The notes under the pieces: generated by a model
Seen by the model: only the letters and a program-made list of their open reading frames with translations
The model's database searches: none
What the model was told of the DNA's origin: nothing
Made by a program: the position numbers and the translations under genes
Part shown: one piece after another, positions 1 to 6,252 of the stretch
Numbering within the stretch: position 1 is the stretch's first letter
How the letters are laid out: each line of letters starts with the position of its first letter
Assembly (NCBI GenBank): GCA_947625245.1
Contig: CANQNO010000007.1
Coordinates: 1 to 56,845, forward strand
Source of the DNA: an uncultured Clostridia bacterium
Lineage (GTDB): Bacteria; Bacillota; Clostridia; Christensenellales; Borkfalkiaceae
Length of the DNA stretch: 56,845 nucleotides
Reading direction: 5' to 3'

Positions 1-77
1 TGCAGAGTGGCCAAATGCATCAGACTGTAAATCTGACGTCTCCGACTTCGGTGGTTCGAATCCACCTCCTCCCACCA
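1..77 (+). tRNA. tRNA-Tyr (GUA), 5' end outside window
   Basis: The anticodon stem-loop CAGA-CTGTAAA-TCTG (about 21-35) gives anticodon GUA. A long variable arm follows, as expected for tyrosine tRNA. The T arm GGTGG-TTCGAAT-CCACC ends at 66, the acceptor 3' strand TCCTCCC is at 67-73, the discriminator is A74 and an encoded CCA is at 75-77. The 5' acceptor strand and the first bases of the D arm lie before the window. Confidence 0.93.
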
Positions 78-254
78 CGAATACGGGCACCCCAAAGGGT
101 GCCCGTATTCGTGGTACGGAGTTCGGAGTTCGAACCACTGTTCGCGCGAGAAGCAAAGCTTCGACGCTTTGCGCCATAGGCGCAAAATCCACCTCTTCAT
201 ATTTATTTTGTCAAGGGCACCCTTTGGGGTGCCCGTATTCGTGGTACGGAGTTC
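58..254. repeat. Imperfect duplication of the tRNA-Tyr 3' flank, with two strong hairpins
   Basis: The tRNA 3' end runs into a perfect 18-bp hairpin with a 4-base loop (arms 75-92 and 97-114). The same block returns downstream. An AATCCACCTC stretch like the tRNA T-arm/acceptor end lies near 187-196, and the hairpin core GGGCACCC/GGGTGCCC is at 215-234. It is followed by a copy of the 28-base segment 97-124 at 227-254. Between the copies is a GC-rich filler with another small hairpin (AGCAAAGCTTCGACGCTTTG). No gene is visible. It could be a duplicated tRNA terminator, a recombination scar or an old attachment site. Confidence 0.6.
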
Positions 255-260
255 ACTAAA

Positions 261-290
261 AAACGGGTTAATTACCCGCTTTTTTATTTT
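261..290 (+). terminator. Rho-independent terminator after the tRNA-Tyr region
   Basis: A short GC stem (CGGGT/ACCCG, 264-278) with an AATT-containing loop is followed by TTTTTTATTTT. It would end transcription from the tRNA side before the promoter at 335. Confidence 0.6.
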
Positions 291-334
291 ATTCGCCAAT
301 TTAACGCATAAATCTAAAAAAATTTTAGCCCCTC

Positions 335-364
335 TTGACAAAACGGCACTTTTTGTGATATAAT
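335..364 (+). promoter_or_regulatory. Sigma-A promoter for the candidate RNA at 371
   Basis: A consensus -35 TTGACA (335-340), an 18-base spacer and a consensus -10 TATAAT (359-364) predict a start near 371. That is the first base of the outer inverted-repeat arm. Confidence 0.75.
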
Positions 365-370
365 TTTAAA

Positions 371-583
371 TGCCAAACAATTCTAAATAACATAAGGAGT
401 ACGATTTTTTTTATTTTTTAAATACGTATAATTTTTTTGCATGTACAAACAATGGATTTAGCAAGACTGCAAATTCCACTTATGTTTGTATATGCGAAAA
501 TCGTACTCTGCATAAGAATTGTTTGGCGACAATCGGGGTTTGCGTTTTGTATGCGTCGGCTTCGGTTGGCGCATTTTTATTTT
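371..583 (+). ncRNA. Candidate structured non-coding RNA (about 213 nt), family not recognised
   Basis: Three nested inverted repeats make one long rod. The outer pair is GCCAAACAATTCT 372-384 with its perfect complement at 515-527. The second is GAGTACGATTTT 397-408 with its perfect complement at 497-508. The inner pair is GCATGTACAAAC 439-450 with 484-495 (11 Watson-Crick pairs plus one G-U). The apical 33 bases can pair further (GGATTTaGC with GCAAAtTCC, about 454-476). A 30-base AT-rich bulge containing ATACGTAT lies on one side only. A consensus promoter ends 7 bases upstream and an intrinsic terminator closes at 551-583, so this reads as an independent transcript rather than a leader. 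No reverse transcriptase or transposase is adjacent. It could instead be a MITE-like DNA element or a leader of the gene at 660. Confidence 0.55.
551..583 (+). terminator. Intrinsic terminator of the candidate RNA
   Basis: Stem ATGCGTCGG (551-559) pairs with TTGGCGCAT (566-574), allowing G-U pairs, around a CTTCGG loop and is followed by TTTTATTTT. Confidence 0.65.
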
Positions 584-659
584 ATATAGATAATTACCAC
601 ATAAAAAACGCCGTTTTACGGCGGTTAAAAATAAAAAACAACGAAAAAGGAGCAAAAAA

Positions 660-1124
660 TTGCAAAAATACGAACTTTTCAAAGGTTTACCGTGCGGCAC
701 AAATTCAAAAAAAATTTACGAAAATTACGCCGAAAAATTTGGTTGGGATAAGTATCAATCAAATCAGTTTGGAAAGGCGGGTACGCCCCTCTTCGCCCGC
801 AAAGCTACGCCCGAGGGCTACAATGTGTGGTGCATAGCATATAGTACCTCAAACAATAAAAAAGGCGGAGATTTTCACAATGAAATTTTACCCGGCGGAG
901 AACAAATAAATGAGTATTGGCAAAAAATCGATAACAAAACCGATTTTTTAGATATGGCACACCGCGTGGTTTTTGCAAAAAGACTAGACGGCTATTACTA
1001 TTTTTTAGGTGTATACGAAGTAAGCGAAAAGCCTGAAATTGCAAAACAAATTTTGTATAAGGGCAAATATGTATGGGTTAGAAGATACAAACGAATTTCA
1101 GAAATATATCCATTTAAAAGATAA
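660..1124 (+). CDS. Unrecognised 154-residue protein, TTG start
   Basis: I do not recognise this protein. The start is TTG at 660, supported by AAGGAG eight bases upstream; no ATG in frame nearby has such a site. The protein is soluble, lysine- and aromatic-rich, with no signal peptide or membrane segment. A segment around residues 97-118 (HRVVFAKRLDGYYYFLGVYE) has the look of a beta-rich PUA/SRA-like or nuclease-accessory fold, but that is only an impression. It lies 77 bases after the terminator of the candidate RNA, with a small GC hairpin (about 611-630) between. No promoter of its own is obvious, so read-through is possible. It is AT-richer than the rest of the window, like the flanking non-coding DNA, which hints at acquired DNA. 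Confidence 0.7.
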   Translation: MQKYELFKGLPCGTNSKKIYENYAEKFGWDKYQSNQFGKAGTPLFARKATPEGYNVWCIAYSTSNNKKGGDFHNEILPGGEQINEYWQKIDNKTDFLDMAHRVVFAKRLDGYYYFLGVYEVSEKPEIAKQILYKGKYVWVRRYKRISEIYPFKR

Positions 1125-1191
1125 TTTAATTTATTAAAGGGGTGCCGTCATTTTTGTCATGCCACATTTTTTTGTTACGTGATCAAAAATA

Positions 1192-1220
1192 TTGAAAAAT
1201 ATCTTTAAAGGCGATATAAT
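1192..1220 (+). promoter_or_regulatory. Sigma-A promoter of the NERD-domain gene
   Basis: -35 TTGAAA (1192-1197), a 17-base spacer and -10 TATAAT (1215-1220), 18 bases before the start codon at 1239. The transcript leader would be only about 12 bases. Confidence 0.65.
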
Positions 1221-1238
1221 TGTCTGTGTAGAGGCATT

Positions 1239-2120
1239 ATGATTTACGCTTTGATTGCCGCGGCTATTATAATACTTATTGTTGTAGCCATAATCGGCAT
1301 TACTTACGCCGCAACACGAAAAAAACCGGAGATAATAACTACTCCGCCGGCGCCTCAAAAAGACGACGGAGAAATCGGCGAGGACATTGTTGCAAGTATT
1401 TTGGGCAATTCGGTTGCGGGAGAAAAATACGTTATAAACGATTTACTATTTAAAACTTCGGAAGGTCACTCCTGCCAAATTGACCATGTAGTAATTAACA
1501 AATACGGCATTTTTGTGATAGAAACAAAAAACTATTCGGGCCACATATACGGTAAGGAAAATGTCCATCAGTGGAAACAGGTTGTAGGGAAAGCAATCAA
1601 CAATTTTTATAATCCCGTAATGCAAAATTCAACGCACATATACCAGCTTTCAAGGCGGTTGGGCATAAAAGGAGTTTATAAAAACATAGTTGTGTTTCTG
1701 CCGAAAGCAGATATATCGTTCGTTAAGTCCGACTGTGTTTTTTATGCGGACGACCTGCCGCGGATACTTGCCCCCTCTTCCCCCGCCGTTCTTTCCGGCA
1801 TGCAGATGGAACGGTGCTATAGAATTCTTGAATATTCCAAAACGCACCCTACGACGGACAAACAGGAGCACATAGAAAACATTAACAAAATGCTTGAATC
1901 CATAGAGCGCGGTTTTTGCCCCAGATGCAACGGCAAACTTGTGCTTAAGATCGACGAAAACGGAGAGTATTACGGCTGTTCAAATTATCCTAAGTGCACT
2001 TTTACAAAAGATAAAGAAAGCGAAGAATTTTCAGACGCTATGACCCGCTATCAATTAAGACGGCTTTTCAAAACACGAAAAAGACGTTCAAAAAAATTAA
2101 AATCCAAAAAATGGAAATAA
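1239..2120 (+). CDS. Membrane-anchored NERD-domain protein with topoisomerase-type zinc finger
   Basis: The 293-residue protein has one N-terminal membrane segment (about 3-23), a NERD domain (about 44-150) and a C-terminal four-cysteine finger (C227, C230, C247, C253) like those at the end of DNA topoisomerase I. In the NERD part, QIDHV (D82) and ETK (E95, K97) match the nuclease-like core of the family, which resembles PD-(D/E)XK enzymes. The tail is very basic (KTRKRRSKKLKSKK), as for nucleic-acid binding. NERD proteins are thought to process DNA, but the substrate is unknown, so the function given here is only at domain level. It is a single-gene unit with its own promoter, ending in a bidirectional terminator. 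Confidence 0.85.
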   Translation: MIYALIAAAIIILIVVAIIGITYAATRKKPEIITTPPAPQKDDGEIGEDIVASILGNSVAGEKYVINDLLFKTSEGHSCQIDHVVINKYGIFVIETKNYSGHIYGKENVHQWKQVVGKAINNFYNPVMQNSTHIYQLSRRLGIKGVYKNIVVFLPKADISFVKSDCVFYADDLPRILAPSSPAVLSGMQMERCYRILEYSKTHPTTDKQEHIENINKMLESIERGFCPRCNGKLVLKIDENGEYYGCSNYPKCTFTKDKESEEFSDAMTRYQLRRLFKTRKRRSKKLKSKKWK

Positions 2121-2166
2121 ACGCAATGCGCGCCGGCTTAAAGCCGGCGCGCATTGCGTTTTATAA
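2119..2166. terminator. Bidirectional terminator between converging genes
   Basis: A perfect 19-bp stem (2119-2137 with 2143-2161, loop TTAAA) flanked by A/T tracts lies between the stop at 2120 (+) and the stop at 2197 (-). Confidence 0.85.
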
Positions 2167-2196
2167 ATTATCTAAAAAGAACTATTCTGCTCTTTG

Positions 2197-3837
2197 TTAC
2201 AAAATATAATATTTTGCGCTTATAAGCCCCGACAGACCCAAATTTGCCGTATCCTTTTCAGGCGAATCGTATTTTTGTGCCTTGTCAAGTTCTGCATTAA
2301 CCGTAAGTTTTAATCTGTTATTCAGCGTGACGTTATTTTCGGTATACTCGCCGGAGGTGGGATTGTATTTGATTTCGGTATCGAGCTCCATAGAATCGAT
2401 TGCGCCGTTTTTTATAACCACGGTCAAAACCGCGTCCTTTACGGTAAAGTCCGCTTCGTTGAAATTATTTTCGACCGTAAGCACGCCGTCCGCGGGATTG
2501 AAATTCAAAATCTTTACTATATCATCGGAAGTCTTTAAAACCGCGCTATTGCTTAAATAAACGGTATATGTAGTAACTCCGTCTTTTACGCTCTTTTTCA
2601 GGCAATCGGTCTCCGCGGCAGTACGTACGAATAGTTTTGTCATAAATTCGAACTGCGTATCCGCCGAAACGTTTTGTATCGGTTTTACTTCGTTACTGCC
2701 CTTGCGGGAAACTATATGCGTTGTGCCGTCGGTAAGATTGCCCACGGTGTATTTATAAGTTTCATTGCCGTCTGTTTCGTGATGGCTGTGATATTCGTAA
2801 GAGTTGTTGAAGTTGGTGAAACCTTCTACGGTATTTTTATAAAGACGGGATTTGTATGTATCTTTTATCGCCTTAACGTTCCAACCGGGGTCCATTTCGT
2901 TTTCGGCTTCAAGGTCGAGAGAATATGAAGTTTGGTTTTTTACTCCATTTAAAGCGGTATTTATGACGTTAAGTTCTGTGGTAATTTCCGGTTTTCCAAT
3001 TTTTAAAATTCCTGTCGGAGGAACCGAAACGTTAGCTGAAGAAGCTTGTTGATTGTAATTCAAATTGAGGTTTAACGTTGCGCTTTTTACGGGAACGGTA
3101 ATTTCAGCGTCAAGCGAATAGTCGCTGATTTTGCCGTCCGTTATTTTAAAATCCAATGTAAGACCGTTAACGGGGTTGGTAAATGAAACGCCTTTAAGGT
3201 TTATGCTCGTATCCATTTTGCCGAGTATTCCGCACAATTTTGAAAGAACGGCATTTCCCGAAGAAAGCTTTAATTTAGCAGTGTAACCGTTCCCTTTCTT
3301 TGTTATATTTTCAACATCCTGCTCTTTGAGGGAAGTTACAAGTTCGGTAAAAGGAAGATTTATGAGTTTAATATCACGGCTGCTCTCCACTTCGACTTTT
3401 TTAACTTCACCTTTATCGTTCATTTTGACGGTCAGAAGGGAATCGCCCGAAGAATATATGTACTCGGTCGAATCATACAAAAGCAAACCGCTTGTAACGC
3501 GCTTGAATTTGAGTTCTTCGGTTTGGGAGTTAAATCTGTATTGGCAATTATACGTAGCGTGCGCGTCGGGCGTGTTTATCGGTCCTACCGCAACGCTGCC
3601 CGAAAGGTCCAAAGTGAAGTTGTAATCCTGCCGTTCGCTTTCGGCATAACTTTTGATTGCCTTGACCACTTCCGCGGAAGTAGGCATGGTATTTTGGGTA
3701 GTTTCTCCGCCGGAGGTTTGTCCGCCGCCCGCTATTTCGTTATTCGGAACATCCCCTTTGTTGCATGCGCAAAACATATTGCCCGAAAGGGTTGAAAACA
3801 GGGCAATTGAAAGTAAAATAGCAAAACTTTTTTTCAT
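2197..3837 (-). CDS. Putative lipoprotein with internal duplication, function unknown
   Basis: The 546-residue protein starts with a lysine-hydrophobic signal (MKKSFAILLSIALFSTL) and a cysteine pair (FCACNKG) fitting a lipobox, so it is probably lipid-anchored outside the membrane. The rest is low-complexity beta-type sequence. Two halves look related: residues around 195-270 (NAVLSKLCGIL, then ITDGKISDYSLDAEI, then NLNLNY) resemble residues around 425-520 (SAVLKTSDDIVKIL, then IKNGAIDSMELDTEI, then RLKLTVNAEL). This suggests a duplicated beta domain. It follows the Xre-type gene by 25 bases with site AGAGGT before ATG, so the two are likely co-transcribed. No enzyme motif is visible. Confidence 0.75.
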   Translation of the reverse strand: MKKSFAILLSIALFSTLSGNMFCACNKGDVPNNEIAGGGQTSGGETTQNTMPTSAEVVKAIKSYAESERQDYNFTLDLSGSVAVGPINTPDAHATYNCQYRFNSQTEELKFKRVTSGLLLYDSTEYIYSSGDSLLTVKMNDKGEVKKVEVESSRDIKLINLPFTELVTSLKEQDVENITKKGNGYTAKLKLSSGNAVLSKLCGILGKMDTSINLKGVSFTNPVNGLTLDFKITDGKISDYSLDAEITVPVKSATLNLNLNYNQQASSANVSVPPTGILKIGKPEITTELNVINTALNGVKNQTSYSLDLEAENEMDPGWNVKAIKDTYKSRLYKNTVEGFTNFNNSYEYHSHHETDGNETYKYTVGNLTDGTTHIVSRKGSNEVKPIQNVSADTQFEFMTKLFVRTAAETDCLKKSVKDGVTTYTVYLSNSAVLKTSDDIVKILNFNPADGVLTVENNFNEADFTVKDAVLTVVIKNGAIDSMELDTEIKYNPTSGEYTENNVTLNNRLKLTVNAELDKAQKYDSPEKDTANLGLSGLISAKYYIL

Positions 3838-3862
3838 GATATACCTCTTGAATTTTTTAATA

Positions 3863-4633
3863 TTAAAGTTCGTCCTTGTTTATGGATATCAACTGAGGAA
3901 TAAAAGTGAAAGGCGAAGCGATAACGGCAAAAAGGACGGCAACCAAAACCAAAAGGAACAGCACAACGATTTTAAGTACAGCGAACAATATTTTCATGGC
4001 AATCAGGAAAATAAAGCCGTCGAGATCAAAGCTGAAAATTATGCCGGGTGTGCCTATGATTTTAAAACCCCATAAAATAATGTCTATAACAACGCCTAAC
4101 CAGAAAAGTTGGGACACGAAGGTAAACGTTAAGAGCGTAAGCACAAAGCACCCTACAAACGCGGGAAGAAACGCCGTGTGATTCATAGAAAATACCACAA
4201 TAAGCGTTATTAAAACGGCAAGCGCCGCCACCCCGCCCACTATCAAGCCGACGTTGCGCCGCATGGGGGCGGATTTTTTAACGGGTTTAAAATTATCTTG
4301 CCGCAAGTTGCCCGTATCGCCTTTGGGTTTAACGGGTTTGTCAGCGGCGGGAACCGACTGTTGCGCGCCCGTATATGTATTTATGTCGGGCGGTTGTACC
4401 GCAGCCGCCGAAGCTACCGCCGCTTCGGGCAAAGCCGCGCCGTCATCCGTAAAATAGGAAAGCGGCACACCGAAATATTTGGCGATTTTGTTCATTGTGG
4501 CAAAATCGGGGTCGGACTCGTCCCTTTCCCATTTTGAAACGGCTTGATAAGTTACGTTGAGGTGCTGCCCGAGCGTCACCTGCGTAATACCTTTTTCACG
4601 TCTTAATTTAGCAATTTTTTCACCGTAAGACAT
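3863..4633 (-). CDS. Xre-type HTH protein fused to a membrane domain
   Basis: Residues 1-65 form a classic Xre/Cro helix-turn-helix (KLRREKGITQVTLGQHLNVT, then QAVSKWERDESDP). A flexible Ala/Pro/Gln linker (about 65-125) follows, then four or so hydrophobic segments from about 128 to 248. The protein therefore probably sits in the membrane with its DNA-binding domain in the cytoplasm, sensing an envelope signal. Its probable partner is the downstream lipoprotein. The start at 4633 has a GGGAGAA site. A consensus promoter (4697-4725) and phased TTGGTTGA repeats (4744-4792) lie upstream, the latter just beyond the -35, so regulation through them, perhaps by this protein itself, is plausible but inferred. 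Confidence 0.8.
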   Translation of the reverse strand: MSYGEKIAKLRREKGITQVTLGQHLNVTYQAVSKWERDESDPDFATMNKIAKYFGVPLSYFTDDGAALPEAAVASAAAVQPPDINTYTGAQQSVPAADKPVKPKGDTGNLRQDNFKPVKKSAPMRRNVGLIVGGVAALAVLITLIVVFSMNHTAFLPAFVGCFVLTLLTFTFVSQLFWLGVVIDIILWGFKIIGTPGIIFSFDLDGFIFLIAMKILFAVLKIVVLFLLVLVAVLFAVIASPFTFIPQLISINKDEL

Positions 4634-4696
4634 TTTTGTTCTCCCACAGGCGCATTTATAATTGGTATACGATGCTCACTGCGCCCGTTCGATTAA

Positions 4697-4725
4697 ATTA
4701 TAAAACAAAATTCGGGCGATTTCAA
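4697..4725 (-). promoter_or_regulatory. Sigma-A promoter of the Xre-membrane/lipoprotein unit
   Basis: Read on the minus strand: -35 TTGAAA (4725-4720), a 17-base spacer, and -10 TATAAT (4702-4697). The leader to the ATG at 4633 is about 57 bases. Confidence 0.7.
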
Positions 4726-4743
4726 TAAAATTAAAATCAACTT

Positions 4744-4792
4744 TTGGTTGAGTTTGGTTGAATTTGGTTGAATATTCTAAACTATCGGTTGA
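4744..4792. repeat. Helically phased direct repeats (GGTTGA-type) upstream of a promoter
   Basis: GGTTGA occurs at 4746, 4756, 4766 and 4787: three copies exactly 10 bp apart and a fourth 21 bp further, so all face the same side of the helix. The extended unit is TTTGGTTGAA. They begin about 20 bp upstream of the -35 box of the minus-strand promoter, a usual place for activator or cooperative regulator binding. Confidence 0.6.
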
Positions 4793-4874
4793 GTGGGCGT
4801 TTTGAGACATTTTTTTGATGAATTTGGATAAAATAAGGGCATTTTGTCTCTATTTTTATATTAAACGGCATAGT

Positions 4875-4905
4875 AAAACAGAGCGTTGGTTAAACGCTCT
4901 GTTTT
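4875..4905 (-). terminator. Terminator after the YjzC-like gene
   Basis: A perfect 13-bp stem (4875-4887 with 4893-4905) with A tracts on one side and T tracts on the other, 16 bases beyond the stop of the small gene at 4921. Confidence 0.7.
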
Positions 4906-4920
4906 AATGGAGTTTTTAAA

Positions 4921-5085
4921 TTATTCGTGGTCCATTACCCAATAGCCACCCTCGTGTTGCAAAGGCGGGAAAGTAGAACCTTCTTCAAGGTAAGTTTTTT
5001 CGTTATCACGACTCTTGCCGTTCTGGTCGTAAGCCTTGTAATAGCAGGACATGGGAACGGTTTCACCGGATCTGAATTTTTCCAT
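4921..5085 (-). CDS. Small YjzC-like protein, 54 residues
   Basis: ATG at 5085 is preceded by a near-perfect GGAGGT site (TGGAGGTAATC). The frame reads MEKFRSGETVP, then an acidic middle, then LEEGSTFPPLQHEGGYWVMDHE and stop. The pattern FxxGExxP near the start, LxEGxxFPP, and GGYW near the end resembles the YjzC family of small uncharacterised Firmicutes proteins. It is followed closely by a terminator. The match is from memory of the family pattern, so the name is tentative, but the ribosome binding site and compact unit make it a convincing gene. Confidence 0.75.
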   Translation of the reverse strand: MEKFRSGETVPMSCYYKAYDQNGKSRDNEKTYLEEGSTFPPLQHEGGYWVMDHE

Positions 5086-5206
5086 TTTTGATTACCTCCA
5101 TACACACAGTTTGCCCCGCTTTTTGAATTTAATACAGCAAAACAAAAAATTTTTTTGACCTGGGTACGGCGGATATATATGGGAGCGAAGCGCTCCCATG
5201 AGGTGT

Positions 5207-5683
5207 TTATTTTTCGTCGTATGTTCTGGCAATTGCGTAAAAAAGCGTGGATAATTTGTTGAGGTATTCAAAGATATATTCGCTTCCGCCGTATTTTTCA
5301 AAGAGCCGCGCATAGGCAAGTTCCGCCCTGCGGGTAATGGTGCGGACGATATGTACACGCGCGCCCATAAGCGTAGTGCCCGGCAAAACGAAGCTTGTGA
5401 AAGGTCCGGCTATCTCCTCGTATTTCTTTATTACTTCGAGAAGTTCTTCGAGGTGCTTTTCGCCGATATGACCGTAGCCCCCCGCTACTTCCGCCATCAT
5501 TGTGGAAAGCAAGGTGACTATTTTTCTGAGCTCCATTTCCATATGGATATCTTCAACGTAATGGGTAAGCTCCATAATATGTGCGGAAAGCTCGTCCACC
5601 GCGCCGAAAAACTCGATACGTTCGTCGGTTTTGGTAGTTTTTCCGCCTACAAGATCGGTTGAAAGAGGATCTTTTTTAAGCAT
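5207..5683 (-). CDS. Corrinoid adenosyltransferase (PduO/CobO2-type)
   Basis: The 158-residue protein fits the PduO-type ATP:cob(I)alamin adenosyltransferase, which attaches the 5'-deoxyadenosyl group to make coenzyme B12. Visible family patterns are RIEFFGAVDELSAHI (about 22-36), FVLPGTTLMGARVHIVRTITRRAE (about 97-120) with the conserved arginines, and EYLNKLSTLFYAIAR near the end. The N-terminal ATP loop (usually TGDxGxT) is degenerate here (STDLVGGKTT). It is the last gene of the methylaspartate operon, nine bases after the hydro-lyase beta gene. That makes sense because glutamate mutase needs adenosylcobalamin. Start at 5683 has a GAGGCGG site. Confidence 0.85.
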   Translation of the reverse strand: MLKKDPLSTDLVGGKTTKTDERIEFFGAVDELSAHIMELTHYVEDIHMEMELRKIVTLLSTMMAEVAGGYGHIGEKHLEELLEVIKKYEEIAGPFTSFVLPGTTLMGARVHIVRTITRRAELAYARLFEKYGGSEYIFEYLNKLSTLFYAIARTYDEK

Positions 5684-5692
5684 AAGCCCGCC

Positions 5693-6241
5693 TCAAATCC
5701 TTTTATATTTTGCAACGCCCTGTTCAAATAGGTCGCCGCCGACGCTGTCGTAAGTGACTATGGCATAAAAATCTTCCACTTCGAGCCTGTGGATAGCTTC
5801 CGCACCCAAATCCTCGTAAGTGACCACTTCGCACTTTTTTACTGTTTCGGAAATGGACGCCGCGGCTCCGCCGATAGCCGAAAGATAGACCGCGCCGTAC
5901 TTTTTGAGAAGCTGTTTGAACTCTTCCCCGCGCGAGCCTTTGCCCACCATGACTTTAAGCCCTTCCTTTAAGAGCGGTTCGGCGTAAGGATCCATACGGT
6001 AGCTCGAAGTGGGTCCGGCCGAGCCTATCGCCCTGCCCGGTTTTGCGGGCGTGGGACCGACGTAATAAATGACGGCGTCTTTGACGTCTATGGGCAAACT
6101 TTCGCCCCTTTTAAGCAGTTCGCAAAGGCGCTTGTGCGCGGCGTCTCTGCCCGTATATATAACGCCCGTAATATGCACGACGTCGCCAGCGCGGAGGGAT
6201 TTTATAAGTTTTTCGTCGACGGGAGTGGTAATTTTAATCAT
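5693..6241 (-). CDS. Class I fumarase-type hydro-lyase, beta subunit (inferred mesaconase small subunit)
   Basis: The 182-residue protein matches the C-terminal (beta) half of iron-sulfur fumarase/L(+)-tartrate dehydratase. The typical opening IKITTPVDEKLIKSLRAGDVVHITGVIYTGRDAAHKRL and the GPTPAKPGRAIGSAGPTSSYRMDPYAE stretch are present. It forms a heterodimer with the alpha subunit encoded 11 bases upstream. Families of this type hydrate fumarate, but some hydrate mesaconate to citramalate. Its place between the citramalate-lyase genes and the adenosyltransferase suggests mesaconase, although fumarase activity cannot be excluded by sequence. Confidence 0.88.
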   Translation of the reverse strand: MIKITTPVDEKLIKSLRAGDVVHITGVIYTGRDAAHKRLCELLKRGESLPIDVKDAVIYYVGPTPAKPGRAIGSAGPTSSYRMDPYAEPLLKEGLKVMVGKGSRGEEFKQLLKKYGAVYLSAIGGAAASISETVKKCEVVTYEDLGAEAIHRLEVEDFYAIVTYDSVGGDLFEQGVAKYKRI

Positions 6242-6252
6242 AATTCATCTCC

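Noticed and set aside
371-527. CRISPR or retron origin for the nested repeats
   Set aside because: There are no spaced repeats, no Cas genes and no reverse transcriptase nearby.
4744-4792. CRISPR-like array in GGTTGA repeats
   Set aside because: Units are too short and there are no spacers; regulator binding sites fit better.
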